Source: Symbiodinium microadriaticum
Lineage: Eukaryota; Sar; Dinophyceae; Suessiales; Symbiodiniaceae
Reading direction: 5' to 3'
Assembly (NCBI GenBank): GCA_001939145.1
Contig: LSRX01000343.1
Span: 443,722 to 507,721, forward strand
DNA length: 64,000 nucleotides
Below are positions 30,815 through 41,603 of the stretch, in pieces. The notes beneath the pieces were generated by a model, which saw nothing but the letters and a program-made list of their open reading frames with translations, did not search any database and was not told the DNA's origin. Within the stretch, counting starts at the first letter, position 1, and each line of letters opens with the position of its first letter. The position numbers and the translations under genes are program-made.

Positions 30815-32741
30815 CTAGCTGCAGTCACTTGACGTTGGCATGGAAGTGGAGGCGCTCGAAGATGTCGCCGATGCCGCCTTCATCACATCCTCCACGCCGG
30901 GCATCGACCCTGAAATCGCAAGCATGCTCGGCACCCGCACACTCACGCAGTGAGCGGAACCGACACACTTTTCGCACAGCAAAATGCCGCCAGGGAAATA
31001 CACCAAATCACCGCTGATAAGGTAACCCGTCTTGAAGGTCATCGGGCCACACTTGTCCCAAGTCGCCTCATCCATGTTTTCAAGGAATCTTGCCGCGTCT
31101 TCCAAGCCAACGTCAGCGGGGTCGAACTTTCCGTCGGCCTCGCCCAAGTTGGGGGTTTTGGTTTAGGGTTGTGGGCCGTGGGTTTGAAGTTTGCAGCTCA
31201 CGACTCACGATTAGCCTGGCTACAAGGCTCAGAGATTTCAATTCCATCAATGTCTTTATAAATGTGGAGAAATATCCACCCGAATAAACCCCCAAACTTT
31301 AAGCTGATAGACTTCGTATACAAATTGTCGTTATAATTGTCGAAACTTGTCGAAACCTAAAAACGTAAGTTTTGGAGTTTTGGATCTCTGAGGTTTGGGT
31401 ATTTGGGGTTNGAAGCCAGAAACTTGGAACATCGTTTATCGTCCTGCCTTTAAGGTAAAGTGTTAGGCATTTATTAAACTCATGTTCGAAAAGTCTGGCC
31501 CTTGCGAGAAAAACTGCATCGGCTCGCTCACTCAAACCTCAGGCCGTCCCAGCATCGTTCCACTGGCCCCAGCTGCTGCCCTGAAGCCACCAACCAGCTG
31601 CATCGTTCCACTGGCCCCAGCTGCCGCCCTTCGACACCGGATACAGCGAAGCAACCAACCAGCAAGGCTGAACTTCACCTGGGTGGGTTATCTGATTGGA
31701 GCTACCATCCCATTAAACCCTAAAGAGCCTTACATATTTTTTACCATGCACCCCCGCGGCCTCCGCCTCTTCTTGGCATCCCGCTCAGCCTCCATTTTGT
31801 TCAGCTGATCAGCAGCCTGCTTGAGCTCCCCCTCCAACGCCCTTTTCTCTGTTTTGAGCCTTAGACTGTCTTCTTCAACAACCAAGCCCCAAAAAGTTCA
31901 AACTTTTTAGGATAGATCTAATATATAAGGCCAAAAAGTCTAAAGTTCTCTCAGTCAAAGTCCAGGCGGCGACTCCACCTGATTCTTGAGTTTCTCCCGC
32001 ACGGAAAATGCAACGTCGGCGTCCGCCTTCAACTTGCTGTTCTCCTTCTGGGACTCCTGCGAGGGTTTAGGGTTTGTTGTTTAGGGTAGGGTGTCTTTAG
32101 GGTTCAAGGTTTGAGGTTCGGGACTTGTCCTTGTGCAGGCGCTCGAGCATGACAACCTTGCCTTGGCTGGGGAAACATCTAAGAGAAGAATGCCTTAAGC
32201 TTACATCCCCAATAGTAAGCCCAGGAAATAAAAGGTTAAACTTTCAGATTACTACTACAAGGTAAGAACCCAACAAGTTTAAAAGTCAGGGCACTCTGCA
32301 TCTCCGCCAGCGTGCTCCTGTGGACCTTGCCCTGGTCGTTCAAGTCCCTGGTGACCTCCCTCACCCGCTGGCTCATATCCGCGATGTCCAAGGAGTGCTT
32401 GGCCTTGGCCTCCTGCGAAAGCAGCGTATATTTTGATTTAAGCAGTTCGGTTAGGCTGTCGGGTTTGGGGCGTAGGGTGTTAGGTTAGGGTTAGGGCCCC
32501 TGGGTCCTCCAGTGCCGTAGTGGCCTTTTTCATCTTCGTCTCCATGGAGACGACCTCCGCTTTGGCCCCCTCGACCTCCTCCCTGAACGCCGCGTTGTCC
32601 GACTGTCAGGGACGATTACTGAATCGGGGGGGGGGGGAAGTTAATAAAGACTTGACAAATTGCAATCTAGGATCTCGAAGCCGGCGATTCTCCTCCTGGA
32701 GCTGCTGGAGCATCTGCGCCCTGGTGCCACCAGTGGTGCTC
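30815..32741 (-). CDS. Coiled-coil protein, seven exons
   Basis: Exons: 32657-32741 (QMLQQLQEENRRLRD), 32507-32602 (EEVEGAKAEVVSMETKMKKA), 32295-32412 (SLDIADMSQRVREVTRDLND), 32130-32161 (KVVMLERLHK), 31974-32056 (ESQKENSKLKADADVAFSVR), 31745-31865 (LRLKTEKRALEGELKQAADQ) and 30815-31138. Each junction keeps frame, including split codons. The first six form a heptad-rich coil ending in a basic KKRRRP. The last exon, 107 codons, is different: EDAARFLENMDEATWDKCG, then GYLISGDLVYFPGGILLCEK, then a Ser-rich tail. Kinesin-like or SMC-like coils are possible, but no motor domain is present. The intron before 31974 is telomere-like and ends CCCTCGCAG. Donors are GT, GA (or GC), GT, GA, GT, GT. Joining the 30815 exon here is less certain than the coil itself. 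Confidence 0.6.
31553..31640. repeat. Two-copy repeat of about 48 bp
   Basis: CATCGTTCCACTGGCCCCAG begins copies at 31553 and about 31601. On the minus strand one frame gives Trp/Gly/Gln-rich repeats (SSWGQWNDA). It lies in the presumed last intron of the coiled-coil gene and may be an unrecognised exon. Confidence 0.6.
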
Positions 32742-32790
32742 CTGAAGGATGTAGACTCTTGGATCCCCTAACTTTCGTTCTTGATCAATC

Positions 32791-32821
<31 letters not shown>

Positions 32822-33089
32822 ATAGTCCGTCTGTAACAAATCCAAGAATTTCACCTCTGGCAGTTCAATACGAATGCCCCCAACTATCCCTATCGACCAT
32901 TACCTCAGCTCTAGAAACCAACAAAATAGAACTGTTCCTTTAAAGAACAGATACAAAAATAAATATAAATGTCCTCCCGTCTCCGGGATGGGCGTTGGCG
33001 CGAGCCGCAGGGTTCGGCCGCGGCCAGTCCCATGGGCCCCATGGGCCCCACATCGCGCAAAGCTATGGCCTACGACCCCAGAGACCCTG

Positions 33090-33475
33090 AGCACTAAGCT
33101 ATTAGGCTATGACCCACGAGAGCCTAAAGCTGGGACCTACGAGCCCAGACCCCCCAGGCACTAAGCTATGATATGACCCAGGAGCCTAAAGCTATGACCT
33201 GCGAGCCCAAAGGCCCTAAGGACTAAGTTATGATATGACCCAGGAGAGCCAGCTATGACCTGCGAGCCCAAGGGCCCTAAGCACTAGGTTATGATATGAC
33301 CCAGGAGAGCCTAAAGCTATGACTTACGAGCCCAAAAGGCCCTAAGCACTAAGCTGTGATATGACCCAGGAGAGCCTAAAGCTATGACTTACGAGCCCAA
33401 AGGCCCTAAGCACTAAGCTATGATATGATCCAGGAGAGCCAAAAGCTATGACTTACTAGCTAAGCACTAAGCTAT
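33090..33475. repeat. 64-bp tandem repeat, about six copies
   Basis: Unit: CTATGATATGACCCAGGAGA, GCCTAAAGCTATGACTTACG, AGCCCAAAGGCCCTAAGCAC, TAAG. Copies differ by a few substitutions and small deletions. No frame stays open. Confidence 0.85.
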
Positions 33476-33779
33476 GACCCACTGACCATGCAGAACTGCC
33501 GCCTTGAAGGAAACGTTGCGAAGCCGCGATGTGTCATGTCTTTGGGGTCCGGGTTGGAGTGAAAGTTTCTGGGTTTGGAGCTGCGGTTTGGGCTTTAGGA
33601 TCAATTTCGATTCTCACATGCTCGCACTAAATAATATTGCAGGCACGGCTTCACATTAAGTCGGGTCGGGTTTGAGTGCTTTGGGGGGGTCCCCTGAACT
33701 GGCCCTGTATCACAAAGCCTGAAAATCTGTACCCAATGAAACATTCCCGAAAGCGCAAAAGCACAGCTGCTTAAAAAAA

Positions 33780-34610
33780 AACACGCCCGAAAACCCTGAA
33801 GCCCACAGCCCTAAAACCCTCAACCCTAAGACCCCAAAGCCTCTAACCCTGAATCCGTAAAACCCAAAACCCTAAACGCTAACCTGTAAAGACCCAAAAC
33901 CTCAAACCCTGAAGCCCAAAATCCTAAACAATCCTCAAACCCAAAACCCTGAAATACCTAAAACACCTCAAACCCTAAAACACTCAGGCTGCCCAAAGCC
34001 CACAAACCCTGGATCCTTAAGGCCCATAGCTCAAAAACCCGAAAACCCAAAACCACAAAGCCCCAAACCCTAAAGCCCTGAAACCCTAGACCCATCTGTC
34101 TGACTCTGAGGTGCAGGCTCTATAGTGCCCACGCCAGGCAGGAGCCAACGACCAGGCCTCAGCGATGAATTCAGGTCAAAGGCGTAGGGTGTAATATTAA
34201 GAGTTTCAGACGGTAGAGCAGATTTAGGGTTTAGGGCTCAGGGTTTAGGCTTTAGGGTCTAGGGTGTAGGGTTTAGGTTTTTAGGGTGTAGGGTACTGCA
34301 AGATACCCGAAGGGTCCAGCACCTACTAAGCCTAAGACCCCGAACCCCACAACCCGAAAACCCCCAATTTTATTCTTTAGTATTGGGGATTTAGGGTTTA
34401 GGGATTTAGGGTTTTAATTGCATAAGGATTTAGGGTTTAGGGGTTACGGATTTAAGGATTTTTTGCTTAGGGATTTAGGGTTGTTTATCGCTTAGGGATT
34501 TAGGGTTAGGGATTCAGGCTTAGGGATTTAGGGTTAGGGATTCAGGCTTTTTATCGTTTAGGGATTTAGGGTTTAGGGTTCCACGCAGCTATCAAGGCCC
34601 CAGCCAACCG
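33780..34610. repeat. Degenerate telomere-like region, no gene seen
   Basis: 33780-34095 is CCCTAAA/CCCTGAA-like. 34190-34300 is TTTAGGG-like. 34380-34580 is a TAGGGATTTAGGGTTT array, an 8-9 bp variant. 34300-34375 is unique. Confidence 0.8.
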
Positions 34611-34764
34611 CCAACCCGAAACCCTGAACCCCAGCAGCCCAAACCGACTATTCACAGAGTAACTCTGCAGGGCTCTATTCAGTGTGGTTCCTACAAGTTG
34701 TACGTATTCCGTTTTCGTACCTACAAGAATTTATATTTTTAATCGTAAAGTAGATAGCTAGCTA

Positions 34765-34850
34765 CTTCTCGCGGCGCAGAGGCTTGCCGCCTAGCCTGAC
34801 TCTGACTCTACTTTTCGCGGCGCAGGGTCGTGCCGCTTAGATTTACACTA
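34765..34850. repeat. Two GCGGCGCAG..GCCGC hairpin units
   Basis: GCGGCGCAGAGGCTTGCCGC and GCGGCGCAGGGTCGTGCCGC, each a short hairpin, about 50 bp apart. They match the array at 35779-36024. Confidence 0.7.
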
Positions 34851-35203
34851 GATTTACAGGCTTGCCAGCCATGCCCAAACACATTGAAAGAATTGCCAAA
34901 ACCTTCCCCTCAACACCCCAAAGCTCCAAAAACCTGCAACCCTAATGAGCACTGCAAGTTAAGCTTAAGTCATGTTTAATACTTCAACTGATAGCCACAG
35001 CAAAGAAGTACCAAGGCAATCATAATGGCACCCGGGGTCCCGAGGAACCCTAAACTTAAACCCTAAACACCGGACGTGCCGGTTGACTATAAACCATTAC
35101 CCTAATCTTCCGAAGACCGTGGAAAGCACTGTCGTCTCTACAAAAACCGTGGAACACACGGTGGCTCAACAACCCTAGAAGTCCTGAGTGTGAACCAAGC
35201 CCC

Positions 35204-35656
35204 TTGTATTCAATGTGGGCGGATGATGGGCAGGAAATGATGGCCTTCTTAGGTCTTCCCTCAGCAATCACAACTGCGAATCACGGCATAATCGAGCAAC
35301 GCCAAAGTTACGATCAAGTTATGCGAAAGTTACGGAAACCACGAGGGCTACAAGAGGCAAGCAAGTCTTATGAGGACCTTCGGCGCTCACGATTTACGAA
35401 CAAGTTACGCGATTGTTTCTCGAAAGTTGCGCTGTATGTCGGAATCGCGGTGCCCGGCAACTGCAATCCGACGAGCTTGAAATCAAAGTACGGTTCCCTG
35501 CTGAGGCATTATACCAACATCTCAAAATTCTCCGGCAATCTACGGTTTTTAGTGAGTAAAACAGGGTGTCTCTCGGCCCCCATGGAAAGCACGGTGGTGG
35601 AAGGACAGGGTTATCAATGCTCAAAATCCCTCCTTATTAAACCCCCAGGCTTTTAA
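35204..35656 (+). CDS. 150-codon open frame, function unknown
   Basis: Continuous plus frame with charged, protein-like sequence (QSYDQVMRKLRKPRGLQEAS, SYEDLRRSRFTNKLRDCF) and a stop at 35654. An internal ATG is at 35213. AAGTTACG-type motifs recur inside, suggesting an internal duplication. It could be one exon or a degenerate element. No domain recognised. Confidence 0.35.
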   Translation: MYSMWADDGQEMMAFLGLPSAITTANHGIIEQRQSYDQVMRKLRKPRGLQEASKSYEDLRRSRFTNKLRDCFSKVALYVGIAVPGNCNPTSLKSKYGSLLRHYTNISKFSGNLRFLVSKTGCLSAPMESTVVEGQGYQCSKSLLIKPPGF

Positions 35657-35778
35657 AGCCCTTGATCCGCTATCGATTCAGCCCAACAACCCCTCGCGAA
35701 TACACTCTGAGCGCCATGCAATCCTGGGAGGGAGGGGCTGGGCGGGATTTGGGGCTTATTTAAATTACAGGATCTTAA

Positions 35779-36024
35779 GGTTAGGTTGCGGCGAAGGGCA
35801 TGCCGCCTAGCTACAAAACAGGCTATGACCTAGCTAGACAAGGCACGACGACAATTTCGCGGCGAAGGGGCCTGCCGCCTACAACCTAGATACGAACTAC
35901 TTGCGGCGAAGGGGCCTGCCGCCTACAACCTAGATACGAACTACTTGCGGCGAAAGGGCATGCCGCCTACAACTACCTAGGTGCTAGTTACTCGCGGCGA
36001 GGGGTCATGCCGCCTAGTGCAGTA
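35779..36024. repeat. Tandem array of GCGGC hairpins
   Basis: Five units of the type TTGCGGCGAAGGGGCCTGCC, GCCTACAACCTAGATACGAA, CTAC (44 bp in the two best copies). GCGGC and GCCGC pair within each unit. See also 34765-34850. Confidence 0.8.
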
Positions 36025-36142
36025 TCTAGATATTGCTAATACCTACACCCTAGCCTACTAAGCCAACAAAAAAACAAACCCCAAAAGCTTAAAACTAAAC
36101 CCAAAACCCACAACCCTAACTTCAACTCAAACTCCAACACAG

Positions 36143-36310
36143 GTCATGCCGCCAAATCTGGACTTCAGAACTTCAGCCTGGGTCCCCGGCAAGAAGACGA
36201 GGATCGAAGCAAAGTGCGCCAGCAGGAACATCAGGCCATCAGGCCAAGGGCTAGAGCTGTGTGCAACCGATATTTATAAGCTCTGGAGCTCACGATCCGC
36301 GGGGATTTGA
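36143..36310 (+). CDS. Strong 55-codon exon, family unknown
   Basis: The CCAACACAG acceptor is followed by a phase-0 frame: VMPPNLDFRTSAWVPGKKTR, then LELCATDIYKLWSSRSAGI and TGA. Composition and the acceptor are good. Plus frames at 36261-36482 and 36574-36849 (MLAPEDLKACSNYKFAAKAL) may be further exons of the same gene, which could end at the membrane exon 37395-37519. Confidence 0.5.
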   Translation, partial: VMPPNLDFRTSAWVPGKKTRIEAKCASRNIRPSGQGLELCATDIYKLWSSRSAGI

Positions 36311-37394
36311 GAATGATTCCGGGAATCTCAGGATTCCCGCGTGCACTCCGCTAAAAGGCGCAGTATCTGCATCGATCGAACCATACGCAAACGGAAACCC
36401 TGATTGGATAATGGGTTTTGACCATCTACATCTCCCAACCATGCAAACACTACTCCACAAGAGTGCAGTAGCTTGGGTCTGACGGTCTGACCAGCATCTG
36501 CAAGGGTCGTATATAACAAAAAGCCTCTCTGAGTCTGCAAGGTGCCTCTCTGCACAACAGTCTGCCATGTACTGTGCCAGGTTGCCGCATGCTTGCTCCA
36601 GAGGATCTGAAGGCTTGCTCTAACTACAAGTTTGCTGCTAAAGCGCTCCGGCCCTATGACAGAAACACCACAAAACCTTCCGTGTGTGCTTACCGTAACC
36701 CGATGAGCAGGAGAAGCTTACACAGTCGGATTCCCCTGGTCTGCTCCGGTTCTGAGATGGTAACTCGCTGCACAGGGAACGCAACGAAAAGCATTCCATG
36801 TCCGGCAGTCTTCGCCGATCGCGAAGTAGAAAAGAAAACTGTCATATAATATGCTTGTGTATATATATATATATACACACACACACATGTGTACAATGTT
36901 AGGGGGTTTGGGGTTAGGGTTTTTTCCACGATTTAGGCCTTTTCCGACGCAGTCGCACAATCGCATGTCACAGTCAATACCTACACACCTATACATCATG
37001 AGCTCTTGGAACACGGTCGACATCTACGCATCATGAACATTAGGGGTGGGGTGGTGGGGATGCTTTGATTTCTTCGACTTCCCTTTCAGGGGTACCCAAA
37101 CCCGGAAGGAGAGATGCATATGAGTCATGAGTCCGGGGGCTGCCGAGCCCATTCTCTTAACACAGACACAATCCAGGCCCAGGCTGATTTGGCCTGGCAG
37201 CCCCTTGAAACCCGGTTCCGGGAACCTTAAACACAGCAACAAACCTTAGGTGCAGTGAATAAAGAAATTTGGCAGAATAAATCGCTTCAAGCTGACACTC
37301 CTTCGTTCGTAGAGCAAGAAACCAAGCCCCTGCTTGCCATGCCTGTGCGTGCGCGCGTCGGGAGTGCATCCGCGCACCCGATGCATGGGTGTAG

Positions 37395-37519
37395 TGGTGA
37401 TAGTCGAGGCCCTCCTAGTAGTGGTAGCAGGAGTAGTGGTGTGCATGTTCTTTGCTTTTAAGTCGGTCACCGATGTCCTTTCGACAGCTCAACCAGGATC
37501 GGCCAAAAGGTGGACATGA
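37395..37519 (+). CDS. Membrane-helix terminal exon
   Basis: After GTGTAG, two bases then 40 codons to TGA. The frame reads VIVEALLVVVAGVVVCMFFA, then a polar tail beginning FKSVTDVLSTAQPG. A 20-residue hydrophobic helix followed by a basic-ended tail fits a single-pass membrane protein C-terminus. Among this class it is the copy least explained by a pure trinucleotide repeat. Confidence 0.45.
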
Positions 37520-37650
37520 GCTCATCTGCGGTAGCTGCCTCAGATGGCAGGAGGCATGGATAAACTTCCTATCACGTTGATGGACAGGGGGAAGGGCAAT
37601 GGGAATGCCTTGAACAGAGACCCTGGGCGGAAAAGCCTAACTTTGGGGGC

Positions 37651-38006
37651 TCATTTAAGAATCCCCGTGTGCGGCAAACAAATCTCACGTCGTTCTGTAG
37701 TCAAAGACCCTGACACCTGAGGTAAATAAACGGGAGGTGGCGACATGATTTTGCAAGAGCCAAAGAGTAGCATGTCCCAACAACCCTAAACCCGCTAGGA
37801 GAGTTCGTTCTCAAACGCCATCGAGCTCTTTGGGGATCTCCCCAACTTTCGTTAGCAGTTTCGGGTTTTTAACGCCGAGCCCTAAACACCCCAAACCCTG
37901 AAGCAAACCTAAACCCTGTTCCCTGAAGCTTCCCAGCAAATCTCTGACGACGTCCAGGCACATTTAAGACGATGCTGCCGTCTTCCTTCTCATCCTCGAC
38001 CTTCAC
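37651..38006 (-). CDS. Three exons, family unknown
   Basis: 37938-38006 (VKVEDEKEDGSIVLNVPGRR, GC donor), 37797-37845 (LGRSPKSSMAFENELS) and 37651-37716 (after TTACCTCAG: VSGSLTTERREICLPHTGIL, stop). Exon starts are in phase 0. An upstream exon may lie at 38389-38437, but the opposite strand is equally open there. It is convergent with the plus-strand exon at 37395. Confidence 0.5.
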
Positions 38007-38539
38007 CTCCACAATTCAGTGGGCTTAAGGCTTACAGAGACGTAAAAAAGGGGGTTTGGGAATTTTTGTACTATATTGCTAGACTATTACCCATTCACTC
38101 AACCCTGAATCATGCTACTCTAGAGAGACGATAGTTGAAGCTACAAGGAGCGAGCTTGACACCCTGAACTCAACTGTCCCGAAAACCCCGATGGGGATTA
38201 GGGTTTAGGAGTTATGGGTTTAGGGGTGGCCACACCTCGAGGATCAGGGGACTTAGTAGGTCGGCTAGAAGTAGAGTGATAGTGCCAAACCCTAGACCGT
38301 ACCTAAACCCTAAATCCTAAACCCTAAACCCTACACTCATGGTGTAATCCTACTCCGAACCTGCTAAGTCCCCTAACCTCCGAAGCATCCACGGCCCCAG
38401 AGCCTCCAACTTGCCCAAAGCCCTCGAGCAACTGGGGTCTGAGTCATTCGAAAAGGGTGGTTGGGTCTATTTTTGTATAACAAAAAGTGGACTGCAGTAA
38501 AGTATAGTATTGGAACGTAGGTTCCCTTAGAGGTCCTGG

Positions 38540-38960
38540 GATGCTTGGTCTGAAAAAAAGGAAAATAAAAAGTAAAATAAAGCTACGCAAAAGCTTAAAC
38601 AAATGTTAAATACAAAGCTAAAAAAGCTAAAAACACCTTTAAAAAACTGGCAAAAACCTAGATAAATGATATAAATATTAATTTTCAGCTTTTCTATAGC
38701 TTTTTTTTTAAGCTTTTTTCTGCCTTTTTTGCTTTTTTTTTAAGCTATTCCCTATGGAAAAGCTAGTTTTCCCCTCCCCCCCCCCGAAAAGGTGAAGAGA
38801 AAGCTGGAAAAAAAAAACAATTCAAGAGGGGCTGCAAAGCTGGAGAAAAGGTAACTGAAAAGGAAAATTCCCTGCATTAGCTTTTATTTAGCCTTTATTC
38901 ACCTTTACCTCATCCTAGGGTTCAGCTTTTATATACCTTTTAGTTACCTTTTATTTGCCT
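38540..38960. repeat. AT-rich AAAAGCTA / TAGCTTTT region
   Basis: AAAGCTA and AAAGGT motifs dominate on the left. Their complements AGCTTTT and ACCTTTT dominate on the right, so the region is a diffuse large inverted repeat with a run of C at about 38780. No gene. Confidence 0.6.
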
Positions 38961-39117
38961 TTATTCAGTTCATAAGTCACCTTGGTGTCTAAGCAACCGT
39001 CTTTCCAAGTATAGTACGTCAAAGTACTAGTACATTGTAACATAGTATCTTTATACAGGGTATCGGGGCACTGTCACTAAAACTTCTTGTTCAGAACCTC
39101 ACTTCACTTGACCAAAT

Positions 39118-39180
39118 GCCAACCGATAAAGAAGTCGATCAATGCATTGGTGGGAGCTACATCCGCAATGTCAAGCTGGC
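39118..39180 (-). CDS. Short exon
   Basis: After AAATGGCCAG the minus frame reads LDIADVAPTNALIDFFI, with a GT at the end. Protein-like and well placed downstream of the exons at 39301-39520. Confidence 0.35.
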
Positions 39181-39300
39181 CATTTAAAACGCCCTAAACA
39201 ACCAAGCCTGAACCACACAAATGATCTGACTCCCTACAGAATACCCATCGTCATCGCCCCGCTCCGCACCCCGGCACACCCCGCCGCATTGACAAGACTG

Positions 39301-39383
39301 TCAGTCCCAATGAGTTCGACAACACGAAATCAGAACAAGAACAAAAACAACCATAATAATGGTAATGGCCACAACCGTGATAC
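39301..39383 (-). CDS. Membrane-helix exon after a strong acceptor
   Basis: ATTTTTGTTTTACAG is the best acceptor in this area. With two leading bases the frame reads ITVVAITIIMVVFVLVLISC, then CRTHWD and TGA. The other two frames from this acceptor are also rather hydrophobic, so frame is uncertain. Confidence 0.35.
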
Positions 39384-39409
39384 CTGTAAAACAAAAATAG
39401 AGGTCGCAA

Positions 39410-39517
39410 CAATGCCGCCTTGGTGACCTCCAAGGACGCCTCCGAGTCCGCCACTGCGGTGCTCTCGGAACAGCCCATGCTGGCGCGATCCCGCGGCTGC
39501 CCTTGTGGTAATGCTCC
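39410..39517 (-). CDS. High-GC3 exon containing MGCSES
   Basis: The minus frame reads DRASMGCSESTAVADSEASL, with third bases nearly all G/C. If translation starts at the ATG (39478), MGCSES would suit N-myristoylation plus palmitoylation, a membrane-anchor signal. Upstream in-frame codons mean it may be internal. A GT donor lies near 39409. Confidence 0.45.
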
Positions 39518-39539
39518 GAGCCCGGGGCCGCCAGTCAAG

Positions 39540-39605
39540 GTTCAGGGTGTGGGGTTTAGGGTTTAGGGTTTAGGCTTTAGGCTTTAGGGTTTAGGGTTTA
39601 GGGAG
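39540..39605. repeat. TTTAGGG island
   Basis: Near-perfect TTTAGGG and TTTAGGC units. A larger TTTAGGGTC array is at 40145-40285, with the higher-order unit TTTAGGGTCTAGGG. Confidence 0.85.
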
Positions 39606-40444
39606 GGTCCAGGGGTTAGGAAATTGTTGACTGAGGTATTTCAGGAATCATACCAACCTCATCGGAGAAATCACATTCGACATGATCGGAGACAACTTTC
39701 GACTTGCTCATAGTTACCACCCTCGTCTTAGTCAATAGCAGTAGCATCACACCATGCGCACCACGACCTTAACTACCGCAGCACCTCTGTCACCGACAGG
39801 TGATACTTGCGCCATGACCAATACATTTCAGTAACTGTCCCAATGTTGGTCTTCGGAAGTAGGAGCAACGACAAAACCCGACAAGAGCAAGACTAGCTGC
39901 GTCAAAAACAGTCGTTTTGGTAACACGTAGCAAAAAACTCTCAGTAGCAAAACCTGCAAACGATGCTTCTCCGAACATGATGGCAATCGTAGATTTCATG
40001 TAGGAGCCTTTGTACTTAGAGTACGGAACCCTCAGGCCCTAAGGAAGAATATTGCTAATGATTGGGGCGTCTACATTAATTGTGCCGAAAGACACAGTCC
40101 TTCACACTCGATCCTTAAGCCCTAAACCCAGAACCCGAAACCGATCGCTTTAGGGTTTAGGGGTTAGAGTTTAGGGTCTAGGGTTTAGGGTCTAGGGTTT
40201 AGGGTCTAGGGTGTTGGGTTTAGGGTCTAGGGTTTAGGGCTTAGGGTTTAGGGTCTAGGGTTTATAGGGTTTAGGGTTTAGGGGCACAACTTGGGCTGCA
40301 TGATTTAGGACATGACGCGCGAGTCGATGGGTTTTATTCGGCTGGGCTTAAGGTCTGACCCACGTCCGACATCCGAAAATGCCATGCCAGGTTTCGAGGT
40401 TGCTTTGATGTCATGTAGGGTGTAGGTGATTGGATTTAGGCGTC

Positions 40445-41517
40445 TTAGGGTTTAGGATAGTGGAACCCAGCTGCCCTGAATTGAAGAGTATGCATCAGCA
40501 TTGAATCGTTGTTGATGCTCTTGGCTTTGCAGCTGACGACTCTGCATGGTGAAAGGGCTGGTTCTGATGGCAGGTGACTTCGAGGATAATATCGGGGCCT
40601 GGATAATTAGAGCAGGGTTTTGATATTGTTGAAAACCTATAAGGGAACTATGCGGGAACACTCACACTAAATCTTCCCACCCCTATCTGGGCAGTAGTTC
40701 TCTAAAATTAGGGTCCCTTTTAGGTCCCCGAACTAGCACGGCACCCTTGCAAAACGGAGCCTAAAAGGGACCCCCTAAACCCTAAATCCTTTAGAGAACC
40801 AATTAAATCGGAGAACTCATCGTCGCCCCAAAACCGACCGGCTCCCCATAAGGCCTGCAGTGAAGTCATGTCGCTGGCCTCGCGTAGGGTCACTTCATTG
40901 GGGCTTAGGGCTTATGGGGTTTAGGGTGTTGTTGGGGCTTGAGGGTTGCAGTAAGCTGCCTCATCGTCGCATAGGAAATCTGAACTTCCGCAGGAACTTG
41001 GCGAACATTCGAGAGGGCCGCTCATTCTGTTTGATGCCGACCATGCTGCAATGAAGGAGCAGTACATAGTTAGTAGAATAATACCATCTTCACTGTAATC
41101 TAGGGGTTTAGGGTTTAGGCTAGTCTGCTCATTACTTCTGATTCCTCCACAGACATGACCTGAAGACGTGTAGTGAGGAAGAGTAAGTCGCATGTCATAG
41201 CCTCGCCTTGTTTTGTCTTATGGCGCTGAACTCGTCACCGCGGTCCTAAGCACAACCATCCTGGATCTTCATCAAGAGATCCCAACCTGCGCACACAGAA
41301 TAGTCTAGAGGCTACTGTCGCCATACCCTACATCCCATCACAAGGACCAAGCCAAAGCAGTTTCCCGAAACCCCTAAACCCCTAAACCCTAAACCCTACA
41401 CCAAAACACCCCTATCTCGAAAAGCCCTAAAGGCCTCTCTGATGCAACGCTCACGCGTGGTCTGGTCTTGCAGGGAAACAGGACGCAGCGCGACCTTTAG
41501 GAACATGAGCACTTCTG
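40445..41517 (-). CDS. Five-exon gene, family unknown
   Basis: Exons 41410-41517 (EVLMFLKVALRPVSLQDQTT, RERCIREAFRAF), 41254-41286 (WDLLMKIQDG, after GTGCGCAG), 40960-41045 (MSGPLECSPSSCGSSDFLCD, after TTCATTGCAG), 40800-40854 (ALWGAGRFWGDDEFSDLI) and 40445-40563 (RVVSCKAKSINNDSMLMHTL, HTLQFRAAGFHYP). All four junctions keep frame, including three split codons. Donors are GT, GT, GC, GT. The fourth donor lies in the end of a P2 palindrome. In exon 3 another frame (VGIKQNERPSRMFAKFLRKF) also looks protein-like but does not fit the phases. The stop falls in a TTTAGGG-type repeat. About 130 residues visible. Confidence 0.55.
40690..40802. mobile_element. Palindromic element, family P2, at an exon edge
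   Basis: AGTAGTTCTCTAAAATTAGG at the left pairs with CCTTTAGAGAACC at the right, with CCCTTTTAGG/CCTAAAAGGG arms and a GCACGGCACCCTT centre. A telomere-like CCCTAAACCCTAAAT insert lies near its right arm. Confidence 0.6.
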
Positions 41518-41559
41518 CTGTCCATGGAGCTAGATTTGATAAAGAGCTATATATGTATA

Positions 41560-41567
41560 TATATATA

Positions 41568-41603
<36 letters not shown>

